Shown piece by piece: positions 9,200-16,980 of a DNA stretch of 49,040 nt. The stretch is taken from positions 1-49,040 of the IMG/VR virus record IMGVR_UViG_3300033146_005003. One strand, given 5' to 3'. Within the stretch, counting starts at the first letter, position 1. Each line of letters starts with the position of its first letter. The translations under genes were made by a program, and so were the position numbers. The notes under the pieces were generated by a model. It did not search any database. It was given only the letters and a program-made list of their open reading frames with translations, and was not told where the DNA came from. Origin of the DNA: a virus.

Positions 9200-10011
9200 T
9201 GCTGCTCTCCAGCGGAGACGGGTGTCAGATCTGCGGGAGACTCGGCGAAAAAAGATTCAGCCTCAGAAGAATCACTATTCCAGAAATCAGCGGCTTCACT
9301 TAACAATAAAGTAAAATTATTATCACTTAAATCTTTTTCAATATCTTCAACTGTACGCCATAATCGCTTAGAATCATCATAAGTATCGTCGCCCTCATTC
9401 CTACAAACGGCAGAAGCAATCCAACCCATATATTGTTTCATTTGAGCTTTTAACTCTATTGTATCTTTAAAAAACATTGTATATGTTTCTGTCATATTAA
9501 TAAGCTCTTCATGTAACGCTTTCATTCTAACAGCTAAAGCATCGACCTCATTTGTTAAATCAGCTACTACTTTTTTCTTTTTTGCCTTTTCTGCTTTTTC
9601 TATTTTTTCAAATAATATATTACGCTCATTAATTAACTCATCAACTTCTAATGACAAATCTGACATTTTACTATCATGTTGCTTAGACCATATGCCTCTG
9701 TCTTCAAGTATTTTTAATTGCTCTTCTTTAGTAATATAATCAGGATCTCTTAACAGCCGGCCTCTGGCTTTAACAAATTCATTATTACCATAATTAGCAA
9801 TCGCTAAAATTGTTTTATCATAAATTCTTATTGAATCTATATTAAATAAGCGCTTAATAAAATGATCATCATTTAGGTAGGCTATTCTATAACCACGAAG
9901 AACTTCTTGCAACATAATATCATCTTTTGCGGTATCTGCTTTTTCACTATCAGTTAATAATAATTCTCTACTTTTAACTTCTTTCTCTGTCATGCCTTTT
10001 GCAATTTCCAT
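9190..10011 (-). CDS. Tail assembly chaperone (gpG-like)
   Basis: 273 aa, ribosome site AGGAG before ATG at 10011. Helical and charged, with a clear coiled coil around residues 115-195 (SLEVDELINERNILFEKIEKAEKAKKKKVV...) and an acidic Ser-rich end (WNSDSSEAESFFAESPADL). It sits between the tail tube gene and the tape measure, the classic position of the chaperone that coats the tape measure during tail assembly. The coding sequence ends in a likely -1 frameshift site that joins it to the next ORF. No family match is claimed beyond position and architecture. Confidence 0.65.
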   Translation of the reverse strand: MEIAKGMTEKEVKSRELLLTDSEKADTAKDDIMLQEVLRGYRIAYLNDDHFIKRLFNIDSIRIYDKTILAIANYGNNEFVKARGRLLRDPDYITKEEQLKILEDRGIWSKQHDSKMSDLSLEVDELINERNILFEKIEKAEKAKKKKVVADLTNEVDALAVRMKALHEELINMTETYTMFFKDTIELKAQMKQYMGWIASAVCRNEGDDTYDDSKRLWRTVEDIEKDLSDNNFTLLLSEAADFWNSDSSEAESFFAESPADLTPVSAGEQQKK

Positions 10012-10035
10012 TTTACTCTCCTGTTTAACTTTTGT

Positions 10036-10260
10036 TTAACCTTTATTTTTTACCTCTATACGTTTTTGCCATACTTTTAAACCAAGTGCTGAAAAAATAA
10101 GAACAACAAGCTCTATCGACGGTTTAAATTCAACCAATCTAACTATATGTGAAAACCAATCAGACATATACCCAAACAACAATATATATACAGCAATCCT
10201 AAGTCCCGAATATTTATTATTTTCTTTAAATATCTCAAGTATTTTAATTTCTTTTTTCAT
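10036..10260 (-). CDS. Small membrane protein, holin-like
   Basis: 74 aa starting MKKEIKILEIFKENN. A longer frame is open upstream, but that part translates the control box and terminator, and AGAGGAG lies 6 bp before this ATG. Two hydrophobic segments (residues about 20-40 and 48-65, the latter IELVVLIFSALGLKVW) are followed by a basic tail QKRIEVKNKG. The size and topology fit a phage holin or virion membrane accessory protein. It is the first gene behind control box copy 2. Function inferred. Confidence 0.55.
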   Translation of the reverse strand: MKKEIKILEIFKENNKYSGLRIAVYILLFGYMSDWFSHIVRLVEFKPSIELVVLIFSALGLKVWQKRIEVKNKG

Positions 10261-10275
10261 ATTATCTCCTCTATC

Positions 10276-10300
10276 TATACCCAACAATACAACGGGTATA
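10276..10300 (-). promoter_or_regulatory. Palindromic late control box, copy 2
   Basis: Both arms are complete: on the minus strand TATACCC, centre GTTGTATTGTT, GGGTATA. It lies directly downstream of the terminator of the tail tube gene and 15 bp before the start of the small membrane protein gene. It therefore heads the chaperone/tape measure unit. This is one of the two most perfect copies. Confidence 0.85.
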
Positions 10301-10306
10301 ACAGAA

Positions 10307-10338
10307 AAAGGGGAAATGTTTTTATACAAATCCCCTTT
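10307..10338 (-). terminator. Hairpin terminator after tail tube gene
   Basis: On the minus strand AAAGGGGA pairs with the TCCCC TTT side around a loop containing TGTATAAAAACAT, followed by TTTTTC. It lies between the stop of the tail tube gene (10364) and control box copy 2, separating two late units. The loop is the same 13-mer as in the hairpin after the capsid gene. Confidence 0.75.
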
Positions 10339-10363
10339 CTCCGCTCTTATGTTGAAAAATTAA

Positions 10364-11692
10364 TTATGCCGCAGCGTCTGAATATGGATAACCTGTCGGA
10401 TAAGAACTATTAAGCCTTGTCGATGCAGGGTCTTCACCAACCCACGTCCAATTATCACCCTTTAATGATAACTGTAATTCACCATTACCGCCAACATCTA
10501 AACTAAATGGTGATTTAGTAAGTTTTAAACCAGTACAAGTTAATGTTTTTAACAACTTATCTTTGTTATAATCATCAAAAACCCTTACAATAAGCTTTTG
10601 TTCAACGCCGATAGAATCCTGAATTTTAATTTCAAGACCAGTCGTATCTCTAGCCGCCCATTCAGAAGCAGTAACACCAAGCATATAAGCCCAATTTTCT
10701 AAGTTTTCTTCAAGAACAGTAGCATCAACAGTAAGCTCATGTTTCTCAAAAGGTCTATCAACTACCTCAAAATTACCAATTTCTTTAATACTACCTCTTG
10801 TAATAGTCGAATTTACATCAACTGACTGTAGCTTGGTTGTATAAACACCGGGGGTACCAGTAACAATACTTGTCTGAGATAATTCAATTTCAACATAACT
10901 ACCTTTAATGGCACCAATACCAGAACTATCAAGCTCTGTATAGATAGTACCCGGAGTCGTTTTAACAAAAATTAAACGAATTCTATCACCAGCCACTAAT
11001 GTAGGAATAGCGGTTTGTAATGTAGTGTCAATTACATTACTATCAGAAGCCCACGTACAATCATCACTAGTACCTGTGGTCGGTCCAACAAAAGGATAAA
11101 TCTTACCATTAACAGAAACATATTTACCTGTATATAAAGTACCACCAGTATTAGTAGCAGCAACAGTAAATGTATGATCACCGGTCTGCGTTCCAATATT
11201 AATAAAAGCTTCTCTATTTTTACCTAAAAATGCTCGATCTGAATTCCCTTTAAATGTAAAATTTTCACTAGCATTACCATCTGTAGAATAAGACCAAGCC
11301 ACAGACTCTAATCTTGCATTAGGAATCCAAATACTGCGATTAAGCTGACCATCACTATGATTAGCCACCCTTACCAGAATGTCAACATTTTGTTTTTTAA
11401 GATCTGAAGACAATACAGTATATTCATTTTTAGTTGCTGAAGAATCATATACTGTAGTAGCATCGGTACCCATCATCTGACATAAAGCATCTACACTACC
11501 CCAATCATTTGTATTAATTGTTACCGGATCTGATACATTTGGATCAATAATAGTTTCAACAATACCGCTGTTACCAATTTCCTCAATATCTTCATCGTTT
11601 GTTTCCTGATCCCAATTTACAGTCTGTGCTCTCGTAATCACATACTCATCAAAATAAGCCTTTTTATCATAATGCTTAATTACTCCGCTCAT
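10364..11692 (-). CDS. Major tail (tube) protein
   Basis: 442 aa, rich in Thr, Ser, Gly and Val with predicted beta structure throughout. Recognisable tail-tube-like stretches are 'VETIIDPNVSDPVTINTNDWGSVDALCQMMG' near the N-terminus and a C-terminal region describing a repeated beta domain (FSLDVGGNGELQLSLKGDNWTWVGED). It follows the head-tail connector block and is closed by its own hairpin terminator, consistent with high expression. Longer than the usual 150-300 aa tube protein, probably because of an added Ig-like domain. ATGA overlap with the upstream gene. Confidence 0.75.
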   Translation of the reverse strand: MSGVIKHYDKKAYFDEYVITRAQTVNWDQETNDEDIEEIGNSGIVETIIDPNVSDPVTINTNDWGSVDALCQMMGTDATTVYDSSATKNEYTVLSSDLKKQNVDILVRVANHSDGQLNRSIWIPNARLESVAWSYSTDGNASENFTFKGNSDRAFLGKNREAFINIGTQTGDHTFTVAATNTGGTLYTGKYVSVNGKIYPFVGPTTGTSDDCTWASDSNVIDTTLQTAIPTLVAGDRIRLIFVKTTPGTIYTELDSSGIGAIKGSYVEIELSQTSIVTGTPGVYTTKLQSVDVNSTITRGSIKEIGNFEVVDRPFEKHELTVDATVLEENLENWAYMLGVTASEWAARDTTGLEIKIQDSIGVEQKLIVRVFDDYNKDKLLKTLTCTGLKLTKSPFSLDVGGNGELQLSLKGDNWTWVGEDPASTRLNSSYPTGYPYSDAAA

Positions 11693-11898
11693 TTTTTTCT
11701 CCCGTTATTATCATTTTTAACAATAATTAAATTATCTATCTTCTTATTTATTTCCGACATCCCGCTTGTTATAAGCCGTTCTATATTAATTATTTTTTCA
11801 GAATTTCTAGTAACATCTATCCTTAATGTATTTGCAAAAACAGCAATAGTATATACAAATGTTATCAAAGCTATTATAGCAGACATAATACCCTTCAT
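11689..11898 (-). CDS. Internal gene: small membrane/coiled-coil protein (holin-like)
   Basis: In-frame internal start at 11898 preceded by AGGGG with 5-bp spacing and by control box copy 3. The 69-aa product has one membrane segment (residues 4-24) followed by an amphipathic coiled-coil tail. This topology is common among small phage lysis or membrane proteins. It is a nested alternative to the 177-aa reading. Confidence 0.45.
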   Translation of the reverse strand: MKGIMSAIIALITFVYTIAVFANTLRIDVTRNSEKIINIERLITSGMSEINKKIDNLIIVKNDNNGRKK

Positions 11899-12222
11899 GT
11901 TAACCCCTAAATACAACGGCCTTTTAAACACTTCTTTTAATTGTTTTTTATTATTTGGTTCAACGTTTTTACTATAGATGTTGTTTTTAGAATTACCATA
12001 ATGAATCACATCAACGTTGCTTTGATATTTTTCTATAGCATCAATTATAAAAACACCGTTATGAAATATCTTATCATATGATTTATGGCGAAGTTTATCT
12101 TCTGCTACCTCTCTATCTTTAGCAATATCTAATTCTAATTTCCCTGATTCTATATCCCTCGCAAACCATTCCTTTATATTAATAACCAATGATGCGTTAT
12201 TAGAAACAATCAGAACCCTCAC
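11689..12222 (-). CDS. Two-part protein: receiver-like N-terminus, membrane/coiled-coil C-terminus
   Basis: 177 aa if read from ATG at 12222. Residues 1-95 (MRVLIVSNNASLVINIKEWF...) look like a degenerate response-regulator-receiver or Rossmann-like fold without the acidic pocket. Residues 108-177 begin MKGIMSAIIALITFVYTIAVFA, a clear membrane helix, followed by a coiled coil (NSEKIINIERLITSGMSEINKKIDNL), like small phage holin or haemolysin-type proteins. A degenerate copy of the late control box and an AGGGG ribosome site sit just before an internal ATG at 11898. The C-terminal 69 aa are therefore probably also, or mainly, made separately. It overlaps the tail tube gene by ATGA. Confidence 0.55.
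   Translation of the reverse strand: MRVLIVSNNASLVINIKEWFARDIESGKLELDIAKDREVAEDKLRHKSYDKIFHNGVFIIDAIEKYQSNVDVIHYGNSKNNIYSKNVEPNNKKQLKEVFKRPLYLGVNMKGIMSAIIALITFVYTIAVFANTLRIDVTRNSEKIINIERLITSGMSEINKKIDNLIIVKNDNNGRKK
11901..11923 (-). promoter_or_regulatory. Palindromic late control box, copy 3 (degenerate)
   Basis: On the minus strand GGCCGTTGTATTTAGGGGTTA. The central GTTGTATT is intact, but both arms are weakened relative to the consensus. It lies inside the 11689-12222 frame, 2 bp before the internal ATG at 11898, and precedes the tail tube gene. Confidence 0.55.
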
Positions 12223-12758
12223 AAACCAACCCTCCGTAGTATTTTCCCGGAAAATCCAACCATTCCAGCATACCTAAGCGCTATATTATCCTCCCCTAAA
12301 CCCGGAACTATTTTTTGTCCAACACCAAAAACTTCCATATCATAAGCCTTAACAGGTGTTGATGTAGGATAACCGGTGGTAGTATAATTATTAATACTTA
12401 TTATTTTACCACCTATCTTATTAGCGCCATCTGTAAGTGAAGTGTGAAATAAGTCTAGTAAATCATATATTTGACCTTCTGTTATTGCATGAATAAAAAA
12501 GTTAATATATAAATCAGTATACTGAGTCCCCCCACCAACCTCGATATAACTACCTTGATTTCTACTTGATATAGTTATTTTACCAGCCGGTAATTTTATA
12601 AGACCCTGATTAGCTACATAGTCATTAGGTACAACTATTTTATTATCTTCTGTCCAAGCAGATATAAAAGAAAAATCATAACCCTCAGCAGTAAGTAACG
12701 GATCAAAAAAATCCTTTAAACTAAGTATTATATTTCTACTAAGCTTAACGGTTGCCAT
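12219..12758 (-). CDS. Putative tail terminator / tail completion protein
   Basis: 179 aa. It begins MATVKLSRNIILSLKDFFDPLL and has alternating beta-rich segments (IKLPAGKITISSRNQG, TDLYINFFIHAITEGQIYDLLDLFHTSL). The N-terminal helix followed by a beta/alpha domain, with a position one to two genes before the tail tube, fits the tail terminator family (lambda gpU-like). No sequence signature is strong enough for certainty. Confidence 0.5.
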   Translation of the reverse strand: MATVKLSRNIILSLKDFFDPLLTAEGYDFSFISAWTEDNKIVVPNDYVANQGLIKLPAGKITISSRNQGSYIEVGGGTQYTDLYINFFIHAITEGQIYDLLDLFHTSLTDGANKIGGKIISINNYTTTGYPTSTPVKAYDMEVFGVGQKIVPGLGEDNIALRYAGMVGFSGKILRRVGL

Positions 12759-12998
12759 TTATTTTTCCTCGCCAGCAACATTTATTTTGTCTTTCATTTT
12801 ATTGTCTATATTATCTGCAACATATCTCAACCAAGTATTTTCTAATCTAAATGATTGATGTCTTACGCTAGCCCGCACTTTATTATAATCAATCTCATCC
12901 ATATCATATTTAACACCTAGTTCTTCAATTTGCTCAAGAATAATCTTAACTAAAGCAGATCTTGCAATAGAACATTGTCTATATGTAGTCTTTTTCAT
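12759..12998 (-). CDS. Small virion-assembly protein, unknown
   Basis: 79 aa, basic and helical (MKKTTYRQCSIARSALVKIILEQIEELG...). Not recognised. It is located in the connector block, 8 bp after the preceding gene and adjacent to the terminator-like gene, so a role in head-tail joining is possible from position only. Confidence 0.6.
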   Translation of the reverse strand: MKKTTYRQCSIARSALVKIILEQIEELGVKYDMDEIDYNKVRASVRHQSFRLENTWLRYVADNIDNKMKDKINVAGEEK

Positions 12999-13006
12999 AT
13001 TATAAC

Positions 13007-13495
13007 CTATTTGTTTGTAAAATCCATAAAAACGTCTAAAACATATGCATCACCAAGACCACGCGGCTTAGCAGATTTAACAACATATTTTAAACCACTC
13101 TTTTCAATAATAACATAATCAGCTTCATCAAAAATTGTCTTTGTTTTATCATCATCAATTATAGCGTCAGAAAGCAAACAAGTAAACATAGCGTCAGCCT
13201 GTGGAAAACTACCAATACTTATATTTTCATTTGAATCTGATTGTGATATTGAACTACCATATAAGTCTAAATGTACTTTTCCTGAAACTTCTTTAGTTGG
13301 TGGTTCAGCACTAACAACAGAACCAATATTACTAGGATTAGACGAATCCATACCTTCTTGAAAAAAACTATCAAAATCATTATCAACCCCGGTGCGAACT
13401 GGCTTATAATGAATTGTAACAATATCTGCTGATTTAACTAAAAAATCTTTTATATTATTTTCCCATATTTTAGCCATAGCAGAAAAATCACTCAT
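13007..13495 (-). CDS. Putative head-tail connector / stopper protein
   Basis: 162 aa. The C-terminal half (DEADYVIIEKSGLKYVVKSAKPRGLGDAYVLDVFMDFTNK) is beta-rich and ends in the pattern of small connector proteins that measure about 100-160 aa. The gene overlaps the upstream connector gene by ATGA-type overlap. Its order (adaptor, stopper, terminator, tube) is that of other siphoviruses. Assigned by synteny. Confidence 0.5.
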   Translation of the reverse strand: MSDFSAMAKIWENNIKDFLVKSADIVTIHYKPVRTGVDNDFDSFFQEGMDSSNPSNIGSVVSAEPPTKEVSGKVHLDLYGSSISQSDSNENISIGSFPQADAMFTCLLSDAIIDDDKTKTIFDEADYVIIEKSGLKYVVKSAKPRGLGDAYVLDVFMDFTNK

Positions 13496-13944
13496 AACAA
13501 TTCAATACCATCATATAAATCAATATTAGTCATACCTAAAGAGCCTATCTTAATAGCGGCCAGAGTATCATCATATTGCTTTTGTAATGATATTAACAAA
13601 TCAGAAGCAACTTTACCAGCACCAACACTACTAACAGACTCTAAACCAGAGCGCCAATTAACACCAATCTCATTATTGGCTACCTTAGAGCCAGTTTCAG
13701 AAATATGTATATCAATTAATGTTTTATATACGTACAACAAACTACTTTCATTACTTGGTTCTGTATTAAACACAAGATCATGATTCGATATATCATACGT
13801 TATACCAGACGGGAAATCTATTGATTCTACATGAACAACAGCAGATCTTAAAAACTTTTTAATACGATCTGGATTTAAAGTGGAACCAGTCGCCTGATCC
13901 CACTTAATCTGAATTAATTCAACAATCTGAGCAATGTCCACCAT
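13492..13944 (-). CDS. Putative head-tail adaptor protein
   Basis: 150 aa, mostly helical (MVDIAQIVELIQIKWDQATGSTLNPDRIKKFLRSAVVHVE...), like gp6-type adaptors, and the first connector gene after the capsid block. It overlaps the next gene by 4 bp. Assigned by position, size and helical content. Confidence 0.5.
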   Translation of the reverse strand: MVDIAQIVELIQIKWDQATGSTLNPDRIKKFLRSAVVHVESIDFPSGITYDISNHDLVFNTEPSNESSLLYVYKTLIDIHISETGSKVANNEIGVNWRSGLESVSSVGAGKVASDLLISLQKQYDDTLAAIKIGSLGMTNIDLYDGIELL

Positions 13945-14684
13945 TACCCCTTATCTTCTGATTTGTTAAAAATAATTTCTTCAATATATGCAATAATAGC
14001 ATTAATACTAGTTAAGTGTTTACCTTGATACTTACTTTCAAGACTTTTTGCATAAGCATACACTTTACTTAATGCTAATTCGTTTTTAGCAATACTATCA
14101 ATATATGTAGTAATTTTTTCAGTAGAACCAGAATCAAAAACAGTTTTTATTTCTTTCGGCATTGCAGCAGCAGCAATAAATTCATCAGGTAGTTCTATAT
14201 CGTCAAACAATACACCCGGAGAAATAACCCCACCAGCATTATTGTCCATAACAGCAAATCCCGACAAAAATGTTTTGTTTCTATTAGCAATATAATAAGC
14301 CATCCAATAATTAGGAATAACAGCAGTTTTACCAGACTTTAAAAAGATACCTTTATTTGCATCTTCAGGCATTCCGCTACCTGCTTCTGGTGCTGGTAGC
14401 CAAATATCACCATCACAAGTAGATCTAACACCAACAAATTTCGCAGAGGATTCCGCTTTAGAAGCTCGTTTTAAAAGTTTTTTATTTTCCGCCACAAGAG
14501 CATTGAGCTGATCTTTTAAGTTAGGCACCATATCAGCAATATCAGATTTGGTTTTTAGCTTTTCCTGATTAGATATAAGAGTATTTAATTTTTTAGTAAG
14601 TTCTAAATTTTGTTTTTTTAAAAGTTCGATCTCATTTGAATTGGTCTTACTTTTTTCTTTAGCTTGAGCATTTTTTTTTGGCAT
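13944..14684 (-). CDS. Coiled-coil head-associated protein
   Basis: 246 aa. The start at 14684 is chosen over 14690 because AGGAG is correctly spaced from it. Residues about 10-80 form a basic, Lys-rich coiled coil (NEIELLKKQNLELTKKLNTL...), followed by a beta domain (STCDGDIWLPAPEAG..., KGIFLKSGKTAVIPNYWMAYYIA). It is directly downstream of the major capsid gene. Likely a minor capsid or head-completion component; family not recognised. Confidence 0.5.
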   Translation of the reverse strand: MPKKNAQAKEKSKTNSNEIELLKKQNLELTKKLNTLISNQEKLKTKSDIADMVPNLKDQLNALVAENKKLLKRASKAESSAKFVGVRSTCDGDIWLPAPEAGSGMPEDANKGIFLKSGKTAVIPNYWMAYYIANRNKTFLSGFAVMDNNAGGVISPGVLFDDIELPDEFIAAAAMPKEIKTVFDSGSTEKITTYIDSIAKNELALSKVYAYAKSLESKYQGKHLTSINAIIAYIEEIIFNKSEDKG

Positions 14685-14704
14685 AATCATTCTCCTATTA
14701 GTAA

Positions 14705-14730
14705 GTGGGGATGTTTTTATACACCCCCAC
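14705..14730 (-). other. Hairpin after capsid gene with shared 13-nt loop
   Basis: GTGGGG pairs with CCCCAC around a loop containing TGTATAAAAACAT (minus strand), the same 13-mer as in the terminator at 10307-10338. There is no T run behind it on the minus strand, so it is not a standard terminator. It could be a partial terminator, a processing site or an mRNA stabiliser at the end of the capsid message. Confidence 0.6.
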
Positions 14731-14763
14731 GCTTTATAACCACAACAACTTTATTATATTGTG

Positions 14764-15804
14764 TTAGATATTATAAATTTTGTTTCCATATTGCAATTTC
14801 CAAACAGCAGCACCATCTTCATATTCAAAAATCATATGAAGCATACCAGTCGCCGGCTCTACCCAAGCTCGTTTAGTAATCGGCGTTACTTCCACAAACC
14901 GGTTAAAACTTTTTTCAGCAGAAAGAACAAATACATTAGCAGTACCAAAAGGTTCTAAACCATATACCTCATCTTTAACATAACTCAAACGAATAATATT
15001 AGCACCTCTGTAATAACTTAGGAAACCCTGACGACGAACTTCTTCAAGAGCAGCATCAGACAAACCACCAGTAGTAGAGCTGCCAACAAAATCAGAAATA
15101 GGCGCAACTACTTTACCACGACCAATTAACGTAATACTTCCACCTTCGTAATCAGCAACTTTGTCAATAGCTGTGTTTACGGGGACTTGAGCCAAAGAAC
15201 CACCACCACCATTATCGGTAGTATACGTAGTACCATTGACATAAGCAGTATTCAAAGTATTGTAAGCCAGCGCAATTTTATCACGCAAAATAGCCTGAGT
15301 AGCATTAAATACCAAATCAGCAGTAGTGTAACGACCCGTCTTCAATTGTTCTACCGGAATTTCTAAATGTACAGCAGAAGGAGCTGTATCAACCGTATAG
15401 GTCTTATGTTTCAGACTAGAAACCCGACGAACAGCACCATAAGTAAAACCATATACTTTAGCACCTTCAATTTCATGAGCTTCAACCTTTTTACCCATTT
15501 CGCCTTTTGTTTTATTAAACATCGTAGGTATAGGATCGTATACTTTAACACCACGTTTTACTTTCTCAAGTACCGTTTGAGCTATCTCTTGTATCTTATC
15601 AATAGCGGCAGAATTCATATTGTTATAATCAATGCCCGCAAAATCATTTCTAGTTTTTTCGATCTGACCATCATGAAACGCGGCTGCCGTAGCAAAGATT
15701 TTTGCTTTTTCCTGATTTAATACACCTGCTTCACTAGTCAGAAAAATCTCACGATAATCAAACTGATTGCGGAGCGAAGTATTAAGACTGCGAATAATTT
15801 CCAC
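14764..15804 (-). CDS. Major capsid protein (HK97-fold)
   Basis: 346 aa. The C-terminal two thirds show typical HK97-fold features: the P-domain and A-domain pattern 'IPVEQLKTGRYTTADLVFNATQAILRDKIALAYNTLNTAY', then 'GKVVAPISDFVG...LSDAALEEVRRQGFLSYYRGANIIRLSYV' and 'ERVV'-like end region 'KRAWVEPATGMLHMIFEYEDGAAVW'. It lies downstream of protease/scaffold and decoration genes, in the usual order. It is preceded by a strong ribosome site and followed by a stable hairpin. About 90 N-terminal residues may be partly removed on maturation. Confident by pattern and synteny. Confidence 0.85.
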   Translation of the reverse strand: MEIIRSLNTSLRNQFDYREIFLTSEAGVLNQEKAKIFATAAAFHDGQIEKTRNDFAGIDYNNMNSAAIDKIQEIAQTVLEKVKRGVKVYDPIPTMFNKTKGEMGKKVEAHEIEGAKVYGFTYGAVRRVSSLKHKTYTVDTAPSAVHLEIPVEQLKTGRYTTADLVFNATQAILRDKIALAYNTLNTAYVNGTTYTTDNGGGGSLAQVPVNTAIDKVADYEGGSITLIGRGKVVAPISDFVGSSTTGGLSDAALEEVRRQGFLSYYRGANIIRLSYVKDEVYGLEPFGTANVFVLSAEKSFNRFVEVTPITKRAWVEPATGMLHMIFEYEDGAAVWKLQYGNKIYNI

Positions 15805-15848
15805 TTTTATTCTCCTAAAATATTATTATTATTATTATTTATTATTTA

Positions 15849-16337
15849 TTAAGAAACCGCATCAGTCGAATCAACAGTACGATAAAAAATGATACTGTTT
15901 TCAAGATTCATAAATTCAGCAACGGTAATAGCTCCAGTCGGTGCATCAGCAGCAGCAACAGAAGTAAGATACCCACTAGCATTTACACACAAAGCATCAC
16001 CAAAACTAAGATTACCCCATATAGTAGTTGTAGATTTGGTGTACAAAATATCATCCTCAACTTCAACACCAGCGGCCTTTACAAAAACTACACGTTCACC
16101 AGCGGCAATAGCATAATGATCTGATTCGGCTCCATCTTTATCAACGGGATAATTCATAATAATACCTAACTTATCAGAATCTTTACCAGCCTCAGAAACA
16201 GAATTTACAGGAGAAATCTCAATTTCACCATCACTATTGTAACCAGCTTCAAAACCCCACATTCCCTGTTCGGCAGCTTCCGAACCAAGAATACGAGAAT
16301 GCTTGTCTTGTTCTTTAATATTTACAAAATTAATCAC
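15849..16337 (-). CDS. Putative capsid decoration / head stabilisation protein
   Basis: 162 aa, beta-rich, Ala/Gly/Val-rich (EISPVNSVSEAGKDSDKLGIIMNYPVDKDG..., YAIAAGERVVFVKAAGVEVEDDILYTKSTTTIWGNLSFGDALCVNASGYL). A short protein between scaffold and major capsid genes is typically the decoration protein (lambda gpD position, DUF2190-like pattern). Assigned from position and composition. Confidence 0.6.
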   Translation of the reverse strand: MINFVNIKEQDKHSRILGSEAAEQGMWGFEAGYNSDGEIEISPVNSVSEAGKDSDKLGIIMNYPVDKDGAESDHYAIAAGERVVFVKAAGVEVEDDILYTKSTTTIWGNLSFGDALCVNASGYLTSVAAADAPTGAITVAEFMNLENSIIFYRTVDSTDAVS

Positions 16338-16380
16338 TTGTTATACCTCCGTAACATTTACTTGTTTTTAAAATTATTTA

Positions 16381-16980
16381 TTATTCCCAATCTGCCGGAA
16401 TTTTATCTTTCTCATTACCTGTGGCTTTAGAAGGAACTACCGCAGCATTAGCAGAGGCAATTACCAATCCAGAAGGTTTTGCGTCAACAGATTTTACTTC
16501 TTTACCAAACAAAGCAAGAAAACGGTCAAAATCTTCTTTTTTATCAGAAATAATACCATTTTCTTCTAATGAAGCAGAATACATCTTAGTATAATGTTCA
16601 AGAGAATCTTTATCATCAATCAACTCAGCTAAAACAGTTTCCCTGTCTTTATTGATAGCGTCAACCTCAGCCTGTTTAATATCATTAACCTCTTTAACAG
16701 TGGCTTCATATTTAGCGGATAAATCAGTTACTTCTTTTTTAGAAGCCTCTAATTCTTCTTTAGCTGTTTTTAAACTATCTTTAACAGTTTCAAGTTCTTT
16801 ATTAGCAACCTCTAAATCATTACTAAGTTTTCCAAGATCCGCTTTTGCTGTCTCAAGCTCCTTATTAACCTCACTAGTTTTAGCAGAGGTTTTAAGATTA
16901 GCAATCTCAGTATCCCTCTTTTCTAAATCCTTAGTAAGAGTTTTAATCTGTTCCTGTAAAGCTAAAATTTTTTCATCCAT
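16381..16980 (-). CDS. Nested scaffold protein (internal start)
   Basis: 199 aa in the same frame as the protease gene, starting MDEKILALQEQIKTL. AAAGGA lies 8 bp before the ATG at 16980, exactly at the junction between the protease part and the coiled-coil part. This copies the lambda C/Nu3 layout, in which scaffold is made in excess from an internal start. Confidence 0.6.
   Translation of the reverse strand: MDEKILALQEQIKTLTKDLEKRDTEIANLKTSAKTSEVNKELETAKADLGKLSNDLEVANKELETVKDSLKTAKEELEASKKEVTDLSAKYEATVKEVNDIKQAEVDAINKDRETVLAELIDDKDSLEHYTKMYSASLEENGIISDKKEDFDRFLALFGKEVKSVDAKPSGLVIASANAAVVPSKATGNEKDKIPADWE

Noticed and set aside
10036-10329. 97-aa reading of the small membrane protein from the upstream ATG
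   Set aside because: The extra 23 residues translate the terminator and the control box; a well-spaced AGAGGAG supports the ATG at 10260.
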